Positions 1 through 7,522 are shown, counted from the stretch's first letter. The stretch: 39,328 nucleotides of DNA from Sulfurimonas sp. (GCA_026988315.1 JALSLJ010000090.1:1-39328); one strand, 5' to 3'. Notes: a model not told the origin generated them from the letters alone. Numbers and translations are program-made.

Positions 1-1248
1 ATGCAAGGTAGTGATGCTTGGTACTCAATGCCTATAGAAAACCTTCTATATCCTGGTTCTGGCTATAAAGCGGACGAAGTGGAAAAAGTAACAGACATAT
101 TAGATGTTTGGTTTGACTCTGGCTCAACTTGGAATAGTGTTTTAAAATCTCGTAACTATGATGCTGGTGAGTATCCAGCAGATGTATATTTAGAGGGAAG
201 TGACCAACATCGTGGTTGGTTCCAATCTTCTTTGTTTTTATCATGTGCAGTTGAGCATAAAGCACCATATACGACAGTAATTACACACGGATTTACAAAT
301 GATGCCAATGGTCAAAAAATGTCAAAATCTAAGGGTAATGTTATTTTACCTGATAAAATAATAAAACAGTATGGTTCGGAAATACTTCGATTATGGGTAG
401 CTATGACTGACTATCAAAACGACCAAAGAATATCTGATAATGTACTCAAACAGATAAGTGAAAACTACCGTAAATTAAGAAATACTTTTAGAATTATGCT
501 TGCCAATATCAATGATTTAGAAACCTTGACAGCCTATAAAGATATGGGGGAACTAGATAAATGGATTTTAAATGTTGCCCAAAGTACTTTTAGTGAAGTT
601 CACAAATCATTTTCAGAATATAACTTTGTTAGTGGTATGAGTACACTCAACAACTTCATAGCAAATGAGCTCAGTGGTATGTATATCGACATGACCAAAG
701 ACTCTCTTTATTGCAATGAGAAAAATAATCCACGAAGAATGGCAAGTCAAAGTGCAATGGCAATTATCACAAGAACTCTGCTTCTTTTAATGGCTCCAAT
801 CTTAACTTACACAGCTGATGAGATTGTTGAACATGCTCCTACTATTATTAAAGGTGATGCAGAATCAATTTTTGATATAACTTATGAGATGATTGAAACT
901 GAAAAGTCCACATTTAATGCAGAGTACATGACAAAAGCTAGAGAAGGTTTTGGTGCCATAGTGGATGGACTGAAAAAAGAGAAAATAATTAAAAGCACTT
1001 TGGAGTTAGTTATTACAACTGATTCCTCTATAGCACTTGGCATGGATACTACAGATGCTGAGGACTGGTTTGTTGTTTCATCTGTTTCACAAACTCTCAC
1101 AAATGAAGAACTTGGTCATTTTACAGTTGACAACGATACATTTAGAATCTCAAAAGCTACAGCACATAAATGTCCTAGATGTTGGAAATTCCAAGCTAAG
1201 GCAGAAGATTGCACATGTGAGAGATGTACGAGAGTTGTAAATGCCTGA
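1..1248 (+). CDS. ileS: Isoleucyl-tRNA synthetase, C-terminal part (5' end outside window)
   Basis: Class Ia aminoacyl-tRNA synthetase that charges tRNA-Ile in the cytoplasm. The visible 415 residues cover roughly the C-terminal half of a protein usually near 920 aa. They include DVWFDSGS and YLEGSDQHRGWF of the catalytic Rossmann core, the KMSKS loop (QKMSKSKGN, about residues 106-114), the helical anticodon-binding domain, and a C-terminal zinc-finger-like CPRCW...CERC motif (Cys near 391, 394, 406, 409). The zinc motif is typical of bacterial IleRS. The ATG at base 1 is almost certainly an internal Met: the HIGH motif and editing domain are missing, so the gene starts upstream of the window. 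Its last 8 bases overlap the next small ORF. Confidence 0.97.
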   Translation: MQGSDAWYSMPIENLLYPGSGYKADEVEKVTDILDVWFDSGSTWNSVLKSRNYDAGEYPADVYLEGSDQHRGWFQSSLFLSCAVEHKAPYTTVITHGFTNDANGQKMSKSKGNVILPDKIIKQYGSEILRLWVAMTDYQNDQRISDNVLKQISENYRKLRNTFRIMLANINDLETLTAYKDMGELDKWILNVAQSTFSEVHKSFSEYNFVSGMSTLNNFIANELSGMYIDMTKDSLYCNEKNNPRRMASQSAMAIITRTLLLLMAPILTYTADEIVEHAPTIIKGDAESIFDITYEMIETEKSTFNAEYMTKAREGFGAIVDGLKKEKIIKSTLELVITTDSSIALGMDTTDAEDWFVVSSVSQTLTNEELGHFTVDNDTFRISKATAHKCPRCWKFQAKAEDCTCERCTRVVNA

Positions 1249-1348
1249 TTTTTCAGAGCCAGTTTCATTTACATTTGTAACTACTAGCATAGTGCTAATA
1301 TTTGTAATGGTTGGAATTGGAATTGCTGCGGTAAGAAAATATAAATAA
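1241..1348 (+). CDS. Putative 35-aa single-pass membrane microprotein overlapping ileS
   Basis: A short ORF that starts inside the ileS stop region (ATG at 1241, ileS stop TGA at 1246-1248) and ends at TAA 1346-1348. The product begins MPDFSEPVSF, runs through a hydrophobic stretch of about 20 residues (TSIVLIFVMVGIGIAAV), and ends in a basic tail RKYK. That is a plausible N-out/C-in single transmembrane helix under the positive-inside rule. The overlap suggests translational coupling to ileS, but no strong Shine-Dalgarno is visible (only a weak GAGAG-like run upstream). I do not recognise a family. It could be a real microprotein or a chance ORF; the compact hydrophobic design with a basic end favours a real one. 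Confidence 0.5.
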   Translation: MPDFSEPVSFTFVTTSIVLIFVMVGIGIAAVRKYK

Positions 1349-1364
1349 CTTATTAGAAAATGTT

Positions 1365-1397
1365 GCTTTTAGCCTCGCCTATTTGCGGGACTAAAGC
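1365..1397. repeat. Imperfect inverted repeat, REP-like, between ileS and gatA
   Basis: A stem is formed by GCTTTTAG (1365-1372) with CTAAAGC (1391-1397), with an inner CTCGC/GCGGG pairing around a CTATTT loop. The right arm continues into a GGGACTAAAGCTCCACC run, which resembles the GGGACTNNAGTCCCACC core of REP/RAYT-type repeats as I remember them from Campylobacterota genomes. No T-tract follows, so it is not a clear intrinsic terminator. Only one copy was noticed in this window. Confidence 0.4.
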
Positions 1398-1428
1398 TCC
1401 ACCTTCTAAAATAATCAAAGGAAATTGA

Positions 1429-2772
1429 GTGATTACATTAAAAGAAGCTCTAAAATTAAATAAAGCTGAACTAGAAAATTTTAAAGAAGATTTAAAAGCT
1501 AAAATAGAAGCTAATCCTGAGTTAAATGCCTATATTGATATTAAGAATGCTGGAGATGGCGTGCCTATAGCTATTAAAGACAATATCCAAGTAAAAAGTT
1601 GGCCTGTAACTTCTTGTTCTAGCATACTTCAAGGGTATATAGCTCCATACAATGCCACAGTAATTGAAAAGATGACCGAAGCAGGACTTAGCCCATTTGG
1701 TAGAACAAATATGGATGAATTTGCTATGGGAAGTACGACTGAGTCAAGCTTCTATGGGAAAACACAAAACCCTCATAATGCTGATTATGTTCCTGGTGGA
1801 AGTTCTGGTGGTTCGGCTGCTGCAGTTGGTGCTGGCTTAGCTATCGCTGCTTTAGGAAGTGATACGGGTGGGTCTATCCGTCAACCTGCTTCTTTTTGTG
1901 GAATTGTAGGGATGAAACCAACATATGGTCGTGTAAGCCGCTATGGTTTAGGTGCCTATGCTTCTAGCCTTGATCAAATTGGTCCAATGACGCAAAATGT
2001 TGAAGATGCTGCAATTTTATATGACATTATCAGCGGTTCGGATGAGAAAGATTCTACAAATGCAAAGATGGATGATAAAGTTACTCCAAACCTAAACCCT
2101 GAAAGGAAAATGAAAATCGCTATCCTTCCAAACTATATCAAAGATGCAAATCAAGATGTGAAAGATGCTTACGCAAAAGCTATAAATGCTCTTAAAGTTG
2201 CTGGACATGAGATAGTTGAAAAAGATATGTTGGATGCTAAGTTTGATATCTCAGCTTACTACATCACAGCAACGGCTGAAGCTACAACAAACTTGGCAAG
2301 ATATGACGGCATCCGTTATGGAAACCGTGTAACTGGCTCAAACCTTGAAGATACTTTCATTAAAACTCGTAGTAATGGTTTTGGAGATGAAGTGAAGCGT
2401 AGAATACTGCTTGGCAACTTTGTACTCTCAAGTGGATACTATGAAGCATATTATGTAAAAGCACAAAAAACAAGACATATCATCAAAGATGAGTATGCAA
2501 AAATTTTTAAAGAAGTTGATTTAATACTTTCACCAATTGCGCCAGGGAGTGCACCAAAATTTGGTGAGCTTAAAAATCCTATGGATATGTACCTAAGTGA
2601 CATCTATTCTATAAGTGTAAACCTTGCAGGACTCCCTGCCCTTTGCCTTCCTATCGACACAAACACTAATGGTATGCCTATAGGGCTGCAACTCATAGCA
2701 AAAGCCTATGATGAGCAAACTCTTTTTGATGGAGCATTAAGCTTAGAAAAAGAGATAAACTACAACAAATAA
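1429..2772 (+). CDS. gatA: Asp-tRNA(Asn)/Glu-tRNA(Gln) amidotransferase subunit A
   Basis: Glutaminase/amidase subunit of GatCAB, which converts misacylated Glu-tRNA(Gln) and Asp-tRNA(Asn) to the amides. The 447-aa length is slightly short for GatA (about 455-490). The amidase-signature triad is fully visible: Lys50 (PIAIKDN), cis-Ser125 (GGSSGGS) and nucleophile Ser149 (DTGGSIRQP). The 75- and 24-residue spacings match the FAAH/GatA family. Start is GTG at 1429, supported by AAGGA at 1418-1422 with a 6-nt spacer. gatB and gatC are not in this window, which is normal for Campylobacterota where gat genes are scattered. It follows ileS, so two tRNA-charging functions may share a transcript. Confidence 0.97.
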   Translation: MITLKEALKLNKAELENFKEDLKAKIEANPELNAYIDIKNAGDGVPIAIKDNIQVKSWPVTSCSSILQGYIAPYNATVIEKMTEAGLSPFGRTNMDEFAMGSTTESSFYGKTQNPHNADYVPGGSSGGSAAAVGAGLAIAALGSDTGGSIRQPASFCGIVGMKPTYGRVSRYGLGAYASSLDQIGPMTQNVEDAAILYDIISGSDEKDSTNAKMDDKVTPNLNPERKMKIAILPNYIKDANQDVKDAYAKAINALKVAGHEIVEKDMLDAKFDISAYYITATAEATTNLARYDGIRYGNRVTGSNLEDTFIKTRSNGFGDEVKRRILLGNFVLSSGYYEAYYVKAQKTRHIIKDEYAKIFKEVDLILSPIAPGSAPKFGELKNPMDMYLSDIYSISVNLAGLPALCLPIDTNTNGMPIGLQLIAKAYDEQTLFDGALSLEKEINYNK

Positions 2773-2814
2773 ATTTTTGCCCCCTAGGTGGCAGAAACTA
2801 TTTTCATATTTTTC

Positions 2815-2820
2815 TATAAT
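2815..2820 (+). promoter_or_regulatory. Sigma-70-type -10 box for the YfdX gene
   Basis: A perfect TATAAT in an AT-rich stretch, 46 bases before the ATG at 2867. No clear -35 is seen, as usual for Campylobacterota promoters. The AAGGAG ribosome site lies at 2855-2860. Confidence 0.55.
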
Positions 2821-2866
2821 CTCAGTGTAATAAAAAATTTCTATTACATACATCAAGGAGAAAAAG

Positions 2867-3754
2867 ATGAAAAAGATACTACTTTCAACGCTTCTAGCTT
2901 CATGCTTATTAAGTACAAATGTTTTTGCAAGTGCACAAAATTTAGATACAAAAAAAAGTGTACAAGAGACAAATGAGCTTGCTGTAAAAAATGCAAAGCA
3001 AAATACACACACTTCACAAGACAAACTTATTGGTGAGGCTATCACATCATTAAAGTTCACACAAAAAGCCCTTTACAACTTAAACAACAACGAGATGCAA
3101 AAGGCAAAAGAAAACATAGAAAAAGCCCTTGGCAAGTTAGAAGTTATACTCAGTGCTAAAGATGCACCCAAACTACTTCCTGTTGACAATATAATATCTG
3201 TTCAGGAATATATAGGAACGAAAGAATCTATAGAGAAATCTCTCAAAGATGTTCAAGAATTACTAAAAAACAACAAAACACAATCAGCTAGAATACTGCT
3301 CAATACACTACAAAGCGAAATAGATGTTACTGTTGTAAGTTTACCACTTGTTACATATCCAGATGCTTTAAAATTGGCAGCAAAATATATTCATGACAAT
3401 GAAATTAAAAAGGCAAAAAAAGTTTTAGAGATAGCTTTAAGCACTTTTGATAAAACAACTCAAATAATCCCCTTGCCACTATTAAAAGCAACCGACCTCA
3501 TAGCAATGGCTACAGAACTCTCAGCTAAGAGCAAAAAAGAGGAAGCATTAGTTTATCTAAAATACGCTAGTGATGAGCTAGATGTAGCTCAAACACTTGG
3601 TTATGTAAGTAATTCAAGCCATTCATATAAAAGCATGCATGAGCTCATCGAAAAACTAGAAAAAGAGATTCAAGGGAAAAATAAAGCTGAGAAGATATTT
3701 GAAGACTTGAAAGCTAAACTCAAAGATTTTAAAGAAAAAGTATTTTCCGAATAA
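2867..3754 (+). CDS. YfdX-family secreted protein
   Basis: A 295-aa protein with a clean Sec signal peptide (MKKILLSTLLASCLLSTNVFA, cleavage about residue 21-22), so periplasmic. The rest is almost all helical and rich in Lys, Glu and Ala. It has features I associate with the YfdX family: repeated helix pairs of the AL..L..A/E type, and LPLVTYPDALKLAAKYI near residue 160, where the family often has an LP...P pattern. YfdX in enterobacteria is linked to acid and stress tolerance, but its biochemical role is unsettled, so I assign none. The start is well supported by AAGGAG six bases upstream. It appears monocistronic, with its own -10 box and a downstream hairpin. Confidence 0.75.
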   Translation: MKKILLSTLLASCLLSTNVFASAQNLDTKKSVQETNELAVKNAKQNTHTSQDKLIGEAITSLKFTQKALYNLNNNEMQKAKENIEKALGKLEVILSAKDAPKLLPVDNIISVQEYIGTKESIEKSLKDVQELLKNNKTQSARILLNTLQSEIDVTVVSLPLVTYPDALKLAAKYIHDNEIKKAKKVLEIALSTFDKTTQIIPLPLLKATDLIAMATELSAKSKKEEALVYLKYASDELDVAQTLGYVSNSSHSYKSMHELIEKLEKEIQGKNKAEKIFEDLKAKLKDFKEKVFSE

Positions 3755-3769
3755 TCCATCTAAACTAAT

Positions 3770-3792
3770 TTACCCACTTTTTCAGTGGGTAA
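3770..3792. terminator. Hairpin downstream of the YfdX gene
   Basis: A perfect 9-bp stem, TTACCCACT (3770-3778) with AGTGGGTAA (3784-3792), around a 5-nt TTTTC loop, 16 bases after the stop. There is no downstream T-tract on the plus strand, so it is either a weak or bidirectional terminator, or a 3'-end stabilising hairpin. The rest of 3793-3984 is AT-rich with no gene that I can support. Confidence 0.5.
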
Positions 3793-3984
3793 CAACACAC
3801 AATAGTATTGGAGATTGTTAGGTCACTCTAATTCTCAAATGGTTTATGATGTATATGTTAATTATATTGATAAATTTAATGTTGATTTTGATAGGTCTAT
3901 TTCTATTTATAAATAGATTTAGCATAGGCAAGAAATATTTTTGATTTTTAAAAGGTGTTTGAAAGTGCTTAAAATAGGACTTCG

Positions 3985-4074
3985 TGGTGGAGAAGGAGAG
4001 ATTCGAACTCTCGGTACAGTTACCCGTACGCATCCTTAGCAGGGATGTGGTTTCAGCCGCTCACCCACTTCTCC
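3985..4074 (-). tRNA. tRNA-Ser (anticodon GCU)
   Basis: On the minus strand: acceptor stem GGAGAAG pairs with CTTCTCC, and the anticodon arm CATCC-CTGCTAA-GGATG gives anticodon GCT, reading AGC/AGU. There is a long variable arm with a GTAC...GTAC stem, typical of class II tRNA-Ser, and a T-arm GAGAG-TTCGAAT-CTCTC. CCA is encoded (+ strand TGG at 3985-3987). The discriminator base 73 is A; the G73 usual for bacterial tRNA-Ser is not seen. It is transcribed away from the neighbouring lapG-like gene. Confidence 0.95.
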
Positions 4075-4088
4075 ATTTGAAGAACGAG

Positions 4089-4094
4089 ATTATA
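4089..4094 (-). promoter_or_regulatory. -10 box for tRNA-Ser
   Basis: TATAAT on the minus strand (ATTATA on +), 15 bases from the mature tRNA 5' end, which implies a leader of only a few nucleotides. Confidence 0.5.
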
Positions 4095-4154
4095 GTCATA
4101 TATTTATAATAATTAGCTTAAAAATAAATGTTTTTAAATTTAAAAAATTTTCAC

Positions 4155-4160
4155 TATAAT
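4155..4160 (+). promoter_or_regulatory. -10 box for the LapG-like gene
   Basis: TATAAT within the context TCACTATAATCATAAT. It places a transcript start near 4167, just upstream of AGGA at 4182-4185. If used, it excludes the ATG at 4128 and supports the AUU start at 4194. A second TATAAT at 4105-4110 could serve a longer transcript. Confidence 0.45.
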
Positions 4161-4193
4161 CATAATAATTTAATTTATTCTAGGAATTGGCGT

Positions 4194-4802
4194 ATTAAAA
4201 CTTTATTACTCATTTATTTCACTCTTACACTTTATGCTACTGAGATAGATCAAAAACCTATAGTTATGGATAAAAAACAGATAAATATATCTAAAAATAG
4301 AATTCTTGATTATCAAATTACGATTGAATCTTATAGGCACTTATCTAAAAAAAAACAACTAAAAAAAGTAAATTTATACCTCAATCAGCTTCTCCCTCAA
4401 TACGATAAAGTAATTCAAGATAAAGAAGATTATTGGGCAACTCCAAAAGAGTTTTTAACTTATGGCTTTGGTGATTGCGAGGACTATGCCATAATAAAAT
4501 ATTTTACGCTATTAAAACTTGGCTTTGACGAAAAAAAGCTTTTTTTAACAACTGTTCGAGATAGTTTTAACGGCGGTTATCATATGGTACTTAGTTACTT
4601 TGAGAAAGAAGATAGAGCTCCAATGATTTTAGACAATCTTAGCTTTAAGATATTAGATTTACAAAAACGCAAAGATTTAAAAGCAAATCTTTTTATAAAC
4701 TCAACAGGAGTATATAAGATTACTGATGATTTCAAGCTAAAAGAAACAAAAATTAAATCTTTAAATTTTGAAGAACTCTTAAAAAGAAATGAAGAATTTT
4801 AA
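4194..4802 (+). CDS. LapG-like periplasmic cysteine protease (bacterial transglutaminase-like, BTLCP)
   Basis: A 202-aa protein counted from a proposed AUU start; an upstream in-frame ATG at 4128 would give 224 aa. Predicted triad: Cys95 (GFGDCEDYA), His130 (GGYHMVL) and Asp147 (ILDNLS). The C-H and H-D spacings of 35 and 17 equal those of Legionella LapG (C137/H172/D189). LapG cleaves the N-terminus of large surface adhesins and is held in check by LapD according to cyclic-di-GMP level. From 4194 the N-terminus is an ideal short signal peptide (KTLLLIYFTLTLYA). From 4128 it gains 22 Asn/Tyr/Phe-rich residues that look like translated leader, with no ribosome site and a TATAAT inside. AGGA lies 8 bases before 4194. 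No lapD or adhesin gene is in this window. Family certain, exact start uncertain. Confidence 0.85.
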   Translation: MKTLLLIYFTLTLYATEIDQKPIVMDKKQINISKNRILDYQITIESYRHLSKKKQLKKVNLYLNQLLPQYDKVIQDKEDYWATPKEFLTYGFGDCEDYAIIKYFTLLKLGFDEKKLFLTTVRDSFNGGYHMVLSYFEKEDRAPMILDNLSFKILDLQKRKDLKANLFINSTGVYKITDDFKLKETKIKSLNFEELLKRNEEF

Positions 4803-4833
4803 ATACTATTTAAGCGTTAAATAAAGCTTAGAA

Positions 4834-4842
4834 TGTGATAAT
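4834..4842 (+). promoter_or_regulatory. Extended -10 for the haem protein gene
   Basis: TGTGATAAT, an extended -10-like TGN plus GATAAT, 29 bases before the ATG at 4872. Confidence 0.35.
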
Positions 4843-4871
4843 AGATTATACTAATGTATGAGGAGTTGTTT

Positions 4872-5294
4872 ATGATTAGTCAAATTCTAAAAGTCTATAT
4901 TGTTCTTACTTTTTTATTTATGGGTAGTTTATATGCTGAACAAAGGTCTGTCACAATGGAAAATCTACTTGATGGCATAAGTTTAGTTCAACTAGGGTTT
5001 TTAACAAATACTGAGAAATTTGTCAAAGAAGGAAGCCTTGAAATTAAAAGATCTTCTAAAGTCTTAACCCATTCCAAACATTTAGGAATGCCTAGTTTTA
5101 GTGAAGTACAAGAAATTGTATATACTAAAGATAATGCACATCAACTTCATCTACATGCAGACAATTTACTAGTACAGTACCAAGATGGAAACATCACTAT
5201 GGCACTTAAAGAGTACGACTCAATCATTATGCAGTGTATTAATTGTCATGAAAAATTAAGAGATTTTCGAGATAGAGGAAACGGCTTTAGATAA
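4872..5294 (+). CDS. Periplasmic monohaem c-type cytochrome-like protein
   Basis: A 140-aa protein with a signal peptide (MISQILKVYIVLTFLFMGSLYA) and one haem-attachment motif CINCH (Cys122, Cys125, His126), 14 residues from the C-terminus. A mostly helical protein with CXXCH near its end is the layout of class II cytochromes (c'/c-556 type). Candidate haem-contact residues are the His-rich HQLHLHAD near residue 90-97. The start at 4872 is chosen because AGGAG at 4861-4865 sits 6 bases upstream and the product begins directly with a signal peptide. An in-frame ATG at 4854 would add MYEELF and has no ribosome site. Role unknown: electron transfer or sensing. It follows the lapG-like gene by 69 bases with its own probable promoter. 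Confidence 0.75.
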   Translation: MISQILKVYIVLTFLFMGSLYAEQRSVTMENLLDGISLVQLGFLTNTEKFVKEGSLEIKRSSKVLTHSKHLGMPSFSEVQEIVYTKDNAHQLHLHADNLLVQYQDGNITMALKEYDSIIMQCINCHEKLRDFRDRGNGFR

Positions 5295-5317
5295 AAAGAA
5301 CCTCTAAAAACTAAAGC
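5284..5317. terminator. Inverted repeat between the convergent haem protein and pyrF genes
   Basis: GCTTTAG (5284-5290) pairs with CTAAAGC (5311-5317) across a 20-nt A-rich loop. On the plus strand four Ts follow. The repeat contains the last codons of both genes: the haem-protein TAA is in the loop and the pyrF stop is part of the right arm. The loop is long, so this is only a modest bidirectional terminator candidate. Confidence 0.35.
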
Positions 5318-5994
5318 TTTTCTATAATTCTCTTAACTATGCTTTTTGGATTAGTCGAGTTATAAATCGGTCGTCCTACTACAATAAAATCAACAAATGC
5401 ATTTTGTGCGTAGTTTATGTCTGCAACTCTTTTTTGATCACCTGCATCCTCACCAAATGGACGGATACCAGGAGTTAAAGTCATAAACTCATTTCTTGTT
5501 ACACTCTTTATAGATGCACTCTCAAAAGCAGAACATACAACACCATCTAAACCACTCTCATACGCATCTTTTGCAAATTGGTCAGCCTTTTGGGCTATCC
5601 CATTTTCATACACCTCTTTAAACTCTTCTTCACTAAAAGATGTAAGAGCAGTCACAGCTAAAACTATTGGTCGTTTTTCATAAGCTTTAAGCCTATCCAT
5701 AACCCCACTCATAGCTCGTTTTCCAGCAGAAGCATGAACATTAAACATATCAACACCAAGTCCCATTATAGACTCTGCTGCATCAGCCATAGTATTTGGG
5801 ATGTCATAAAGTTTTAGGTCTAAAAATATTTTAAAATTTGGATTTATTTTTTTTATATCTTTTAAAAAATCAGCACCATCACGAATGTAAGAGCGAAATC
5901 CAACTTTTAGCCATACATCATATTTTTTTATTTTTTCAACTAACTCTAAATTTTCTTGTTTTGTAGGTAAATCAAGTGCTACACAAAGTTCCAT
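5311..5994 (-). CDS. pyrF: Orotidine 5'-phosphate decarboxylase
   Basis: Catalyses OMP to UMP, the last step of pyrimidine synthesis. At 227 aa it is full length for the bacterial short type. It starts MELCVALDLPT (first beta strand with the substrate-binding Asp) and has the catalytic signature FLDLKLYDIPNT (Asp-x-Lys-x-x-Asp, near residues 58-66), the TPGIRP phosphate-gripper loop and a final VGRPIYNS. AAAGAGA precedes the ATG. The gene is 21 bases downstream of the alkylation-repair gene on the same strand, so the two probably share one promoter near 6808. It converges with the haem-protein gene. Confidence 0.97.
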   Translation of the reverse strand: MELCVALDLPTKQENLELVEKIKKYDVWLKVGFRSYIRDGADFLKDIKKINPNFKIFLDLKLYDIPNTMADAAESIMGLGVDMFNVHASAGKRAMSGVMDRLKAYEKRPIVLAVTALTSFSEEEFKEVYENGIAQKADQFAKDAYESGLDGVVCSAFESASIKSVTRNEFMTLTPGIRPFGEDAGDQKRVADINYAQNAFVDFIVVGRPIYNSTNPKSIVKRIIEKL

Positions 5995-6015
5995 TTTTTC
6001 TCTTTTATATTTTAA

Positions 6016-6765
6016 TTATGAAATTATAGCATTTTTACGAAGTGTTCTTAATGCTCTTCTTACAAGCCATTCTCTATTTTTGCTTGGATGTTTCAAAATA
6101 TCTTTAGTTACAGATAGAACCAATGTTGGATTTGTTTTTGACAAATCATTGAGATGATTTGCTACTGATTTTCTAACATATAAAGACTCATCATCAACTA
6201 AAGATAAAACTAAAGGTAAGGTTCTCTCAATATTTTCAAAAAGGATAGGTATCTGAGTTGCCCATGGCAATCTTAACCTTGTCCCTTCACTCACTAACCT
6301 CCGCACATGCTCATTTTCATCACTACACCAATTCTTTAGTTGAATGAGAGTGTATTCGTAATGTTCTACTAAAAAAGGTCGCAAAGCAAATTCTGCACTA
6401 AAGAGATGAGTAAGTTCTTTTAAAAGTTCCAATGAAATCTCTGGCTCTTCAATCCCGTAAATAGCCACATAATCTATGATAGGCCAAGAGGCATAATCAA
6501 ACCAGCCATTGCCGTTTTGATTATACTTCCAAAATTTTGGAATTTGTTTTAAGATTATTGCCGTTTTTGGAAAATCATTTGGAAAAATATTGTAAAGGTG
6601 TTCTGCTATATGCTTGACTCTTGCTTTTAACTCAAAGTTTTGTAAATCTTTTACACACTCTTCTACAAAAAAATTTACATCAAGCGACTCATCACAAAGA
6701 TGTAAAATAGATGCTATTTTTTTTACAGCATCAAGGTCTAGGTTGTCTTTTAAGGCTTTTGCCAT
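6016..6765 (-). CDS. DNA alkylation repair protein, HEAT-like (AlkC/AlkD superfamily)
   Basis: A 249-aa all-helical protein. The centre and C-terminus carry AEFALRPFLVEH, ENEHVRRLVSEGTRLRLPWA and YVRKSVANHLNDLSK, which I recognise as the conserved HEAT-repeat core of AlkC-type 3-methyladenine DNA glycosylases. These enzymes wrap DNA and excise alkylated purines without base flipping. The Glu and Arg in VSEGTRLRLPW and the HVRR/YVRK Arg-Lys pairs are the likely DNA-facing residues. Length is normal for this branch (AlkC somewhat longer, AlkD about 235). The ATG at 6765 follows AAAGAGA. Probably co-transcribed with pyrF, with no obvious functional link. The AlkC versus AlkD label is by motif memory. 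Confidence 0.8.
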   Translation of the reverse strand: MAKALKDNLDLDAVKKIASILHLCDESLDVNFFVEECVKDLQNFELKARVKHIAEHLYNIFPNDFPKTAIILKQIPKFWKYNQNGNGWFDYASWPIIDYVAIYGIEEPEISLELLKELTHLFSAEFALRPFLVEHYEYTLIQLKNWCSDENEHVRRLVSEGTRLRLPWATQIPILFENIERTLPLVLSLVDDESLYVRKSVANHLNDLSKTNPTLVLSVTKDILKHPSKNREWLVRRALRTLRKNAIIS

Positions 6766-6807
6766 AATATCTCTTTACAAAAGTATTTACTATCTCTTAC
6801 TTATGAC

Positions 6808-6813
6808 ATTATA
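6808..6813 (-). promoter_or_regulatory. -10 box for the alkylation repair gene and pyrF
   Basis: TATAAT on the minus strand (ATTATA on +) in the context GTTATAATGTCA, 43 bases upstream of the ATG at 6765. Confidence 0.5.
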
Positions 6814-6817
6814 ACAT

Positions 6818-7428
6818 CTACAAACTACTAATTGTGGCAAATTCTCCTAATCCTCTTGGCTTATAATGCATTAAAAACTCACCCTTACTTTTTCCATCTG
6901 CAAAACTACTTTTATAACCTAGCCCCTCTACAAGTATGCATGTTTTTCTCTTGCATCTTCGTTTTTGTACTTTTCATATTCTATTCTGTAGATGGCACTA
7001 TAAATAGCTGCTCTGCCCGTTCCATGATAGCAGTGTATAAGAACTGGATAGTTGGTTTTATCATCTAAAACTTCAAAAAATTTGATTAATGTTTCTTTTG
7101 TGGGAACCTGCCCTGATGGAATATGTACATGTTTTACATCTGAATTTGTGGCAAAATTATATGCATTTATTGCTTTGTTTTCAGAATCAACTTCATTTTG
7201 TTTAGCAGGATTTAGGCTATCTTGAACACCAGGATCAAGTAGGTCTATAACTGTTTTAATTTTGTATTTACTTAAATAGTAAGCTAAATCATCTGGATCT
7301 ATTAGTGCTGATTTATATACTTTATTTTTACTTATCTCTTCAAATCTATAATCAAAATGCACATAATATGCATAATACGAGCTAGAAAGTAATACAATAG
7401 AACCTAAAATTTTCAATATGAATTTCAT
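6818..7428 (-). pseudogene. Frameshifted membrane-anchored tyrosine/dual-specificity phosphatase
   Basis: The uninterrupted part (7428 down to the stop at 6928, 166 aa) encodes an N-terminal membrane segment (FILKILGSIVLLSSSYYAYYV). A DSP/PTP domain follows with the P-loop HCYHGTGR: catalytic Cys133 and Arg139, counted from the ATG at 7428. The frame then ends abruptly at REKHAYL. Adding one base to the A5 run (T5 on + at 6943-6947) restores a 203-aa frame running to a stop at 6818. Its tail contains GLGYKSSFADGKSKGEF and LMHYKPR, which looks like genuine protein and like the C-terminus of related phosphatases. So this is a one-base deletion, a slippage-variable gene or a sequencing error. 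The catalytic core is upstream of the shift, so a truncated enzyme might still fold. ATG 7428 is preferred (AAGG 8 bases upstream) over a GTG at 7446. Confidence 0.7.
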
Positions 7429-7522
7429 GTAGCAAACCTTAAACACAGTATCTAGTTGAAACTATATTTAAGGTCTGTTACACCAGAAAAACATTTATTC
7501 TACATTATGGCGACAAAAATAT

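Noticed and set aside
2776-2796. Possible terminator hairpin after gatA (TGCC...GGCA around CCTAGG)
   Set aside because: Only four pairs before a mismatch, and no T-tract directly after it.
3902-3917. Perfect 16-base palindrome TCTATTTATAAATAGA
   Set aside because: Pure AT-rich self-complementarity in a short gap. It has no GC stem or T-tract and no link to a gene, so chance is likely.
3818-4033. 71-codon ORF on the minus strand
   Set aside because: It runs through the tRNA-Ser gene and has no family resemblance or ribosome site.
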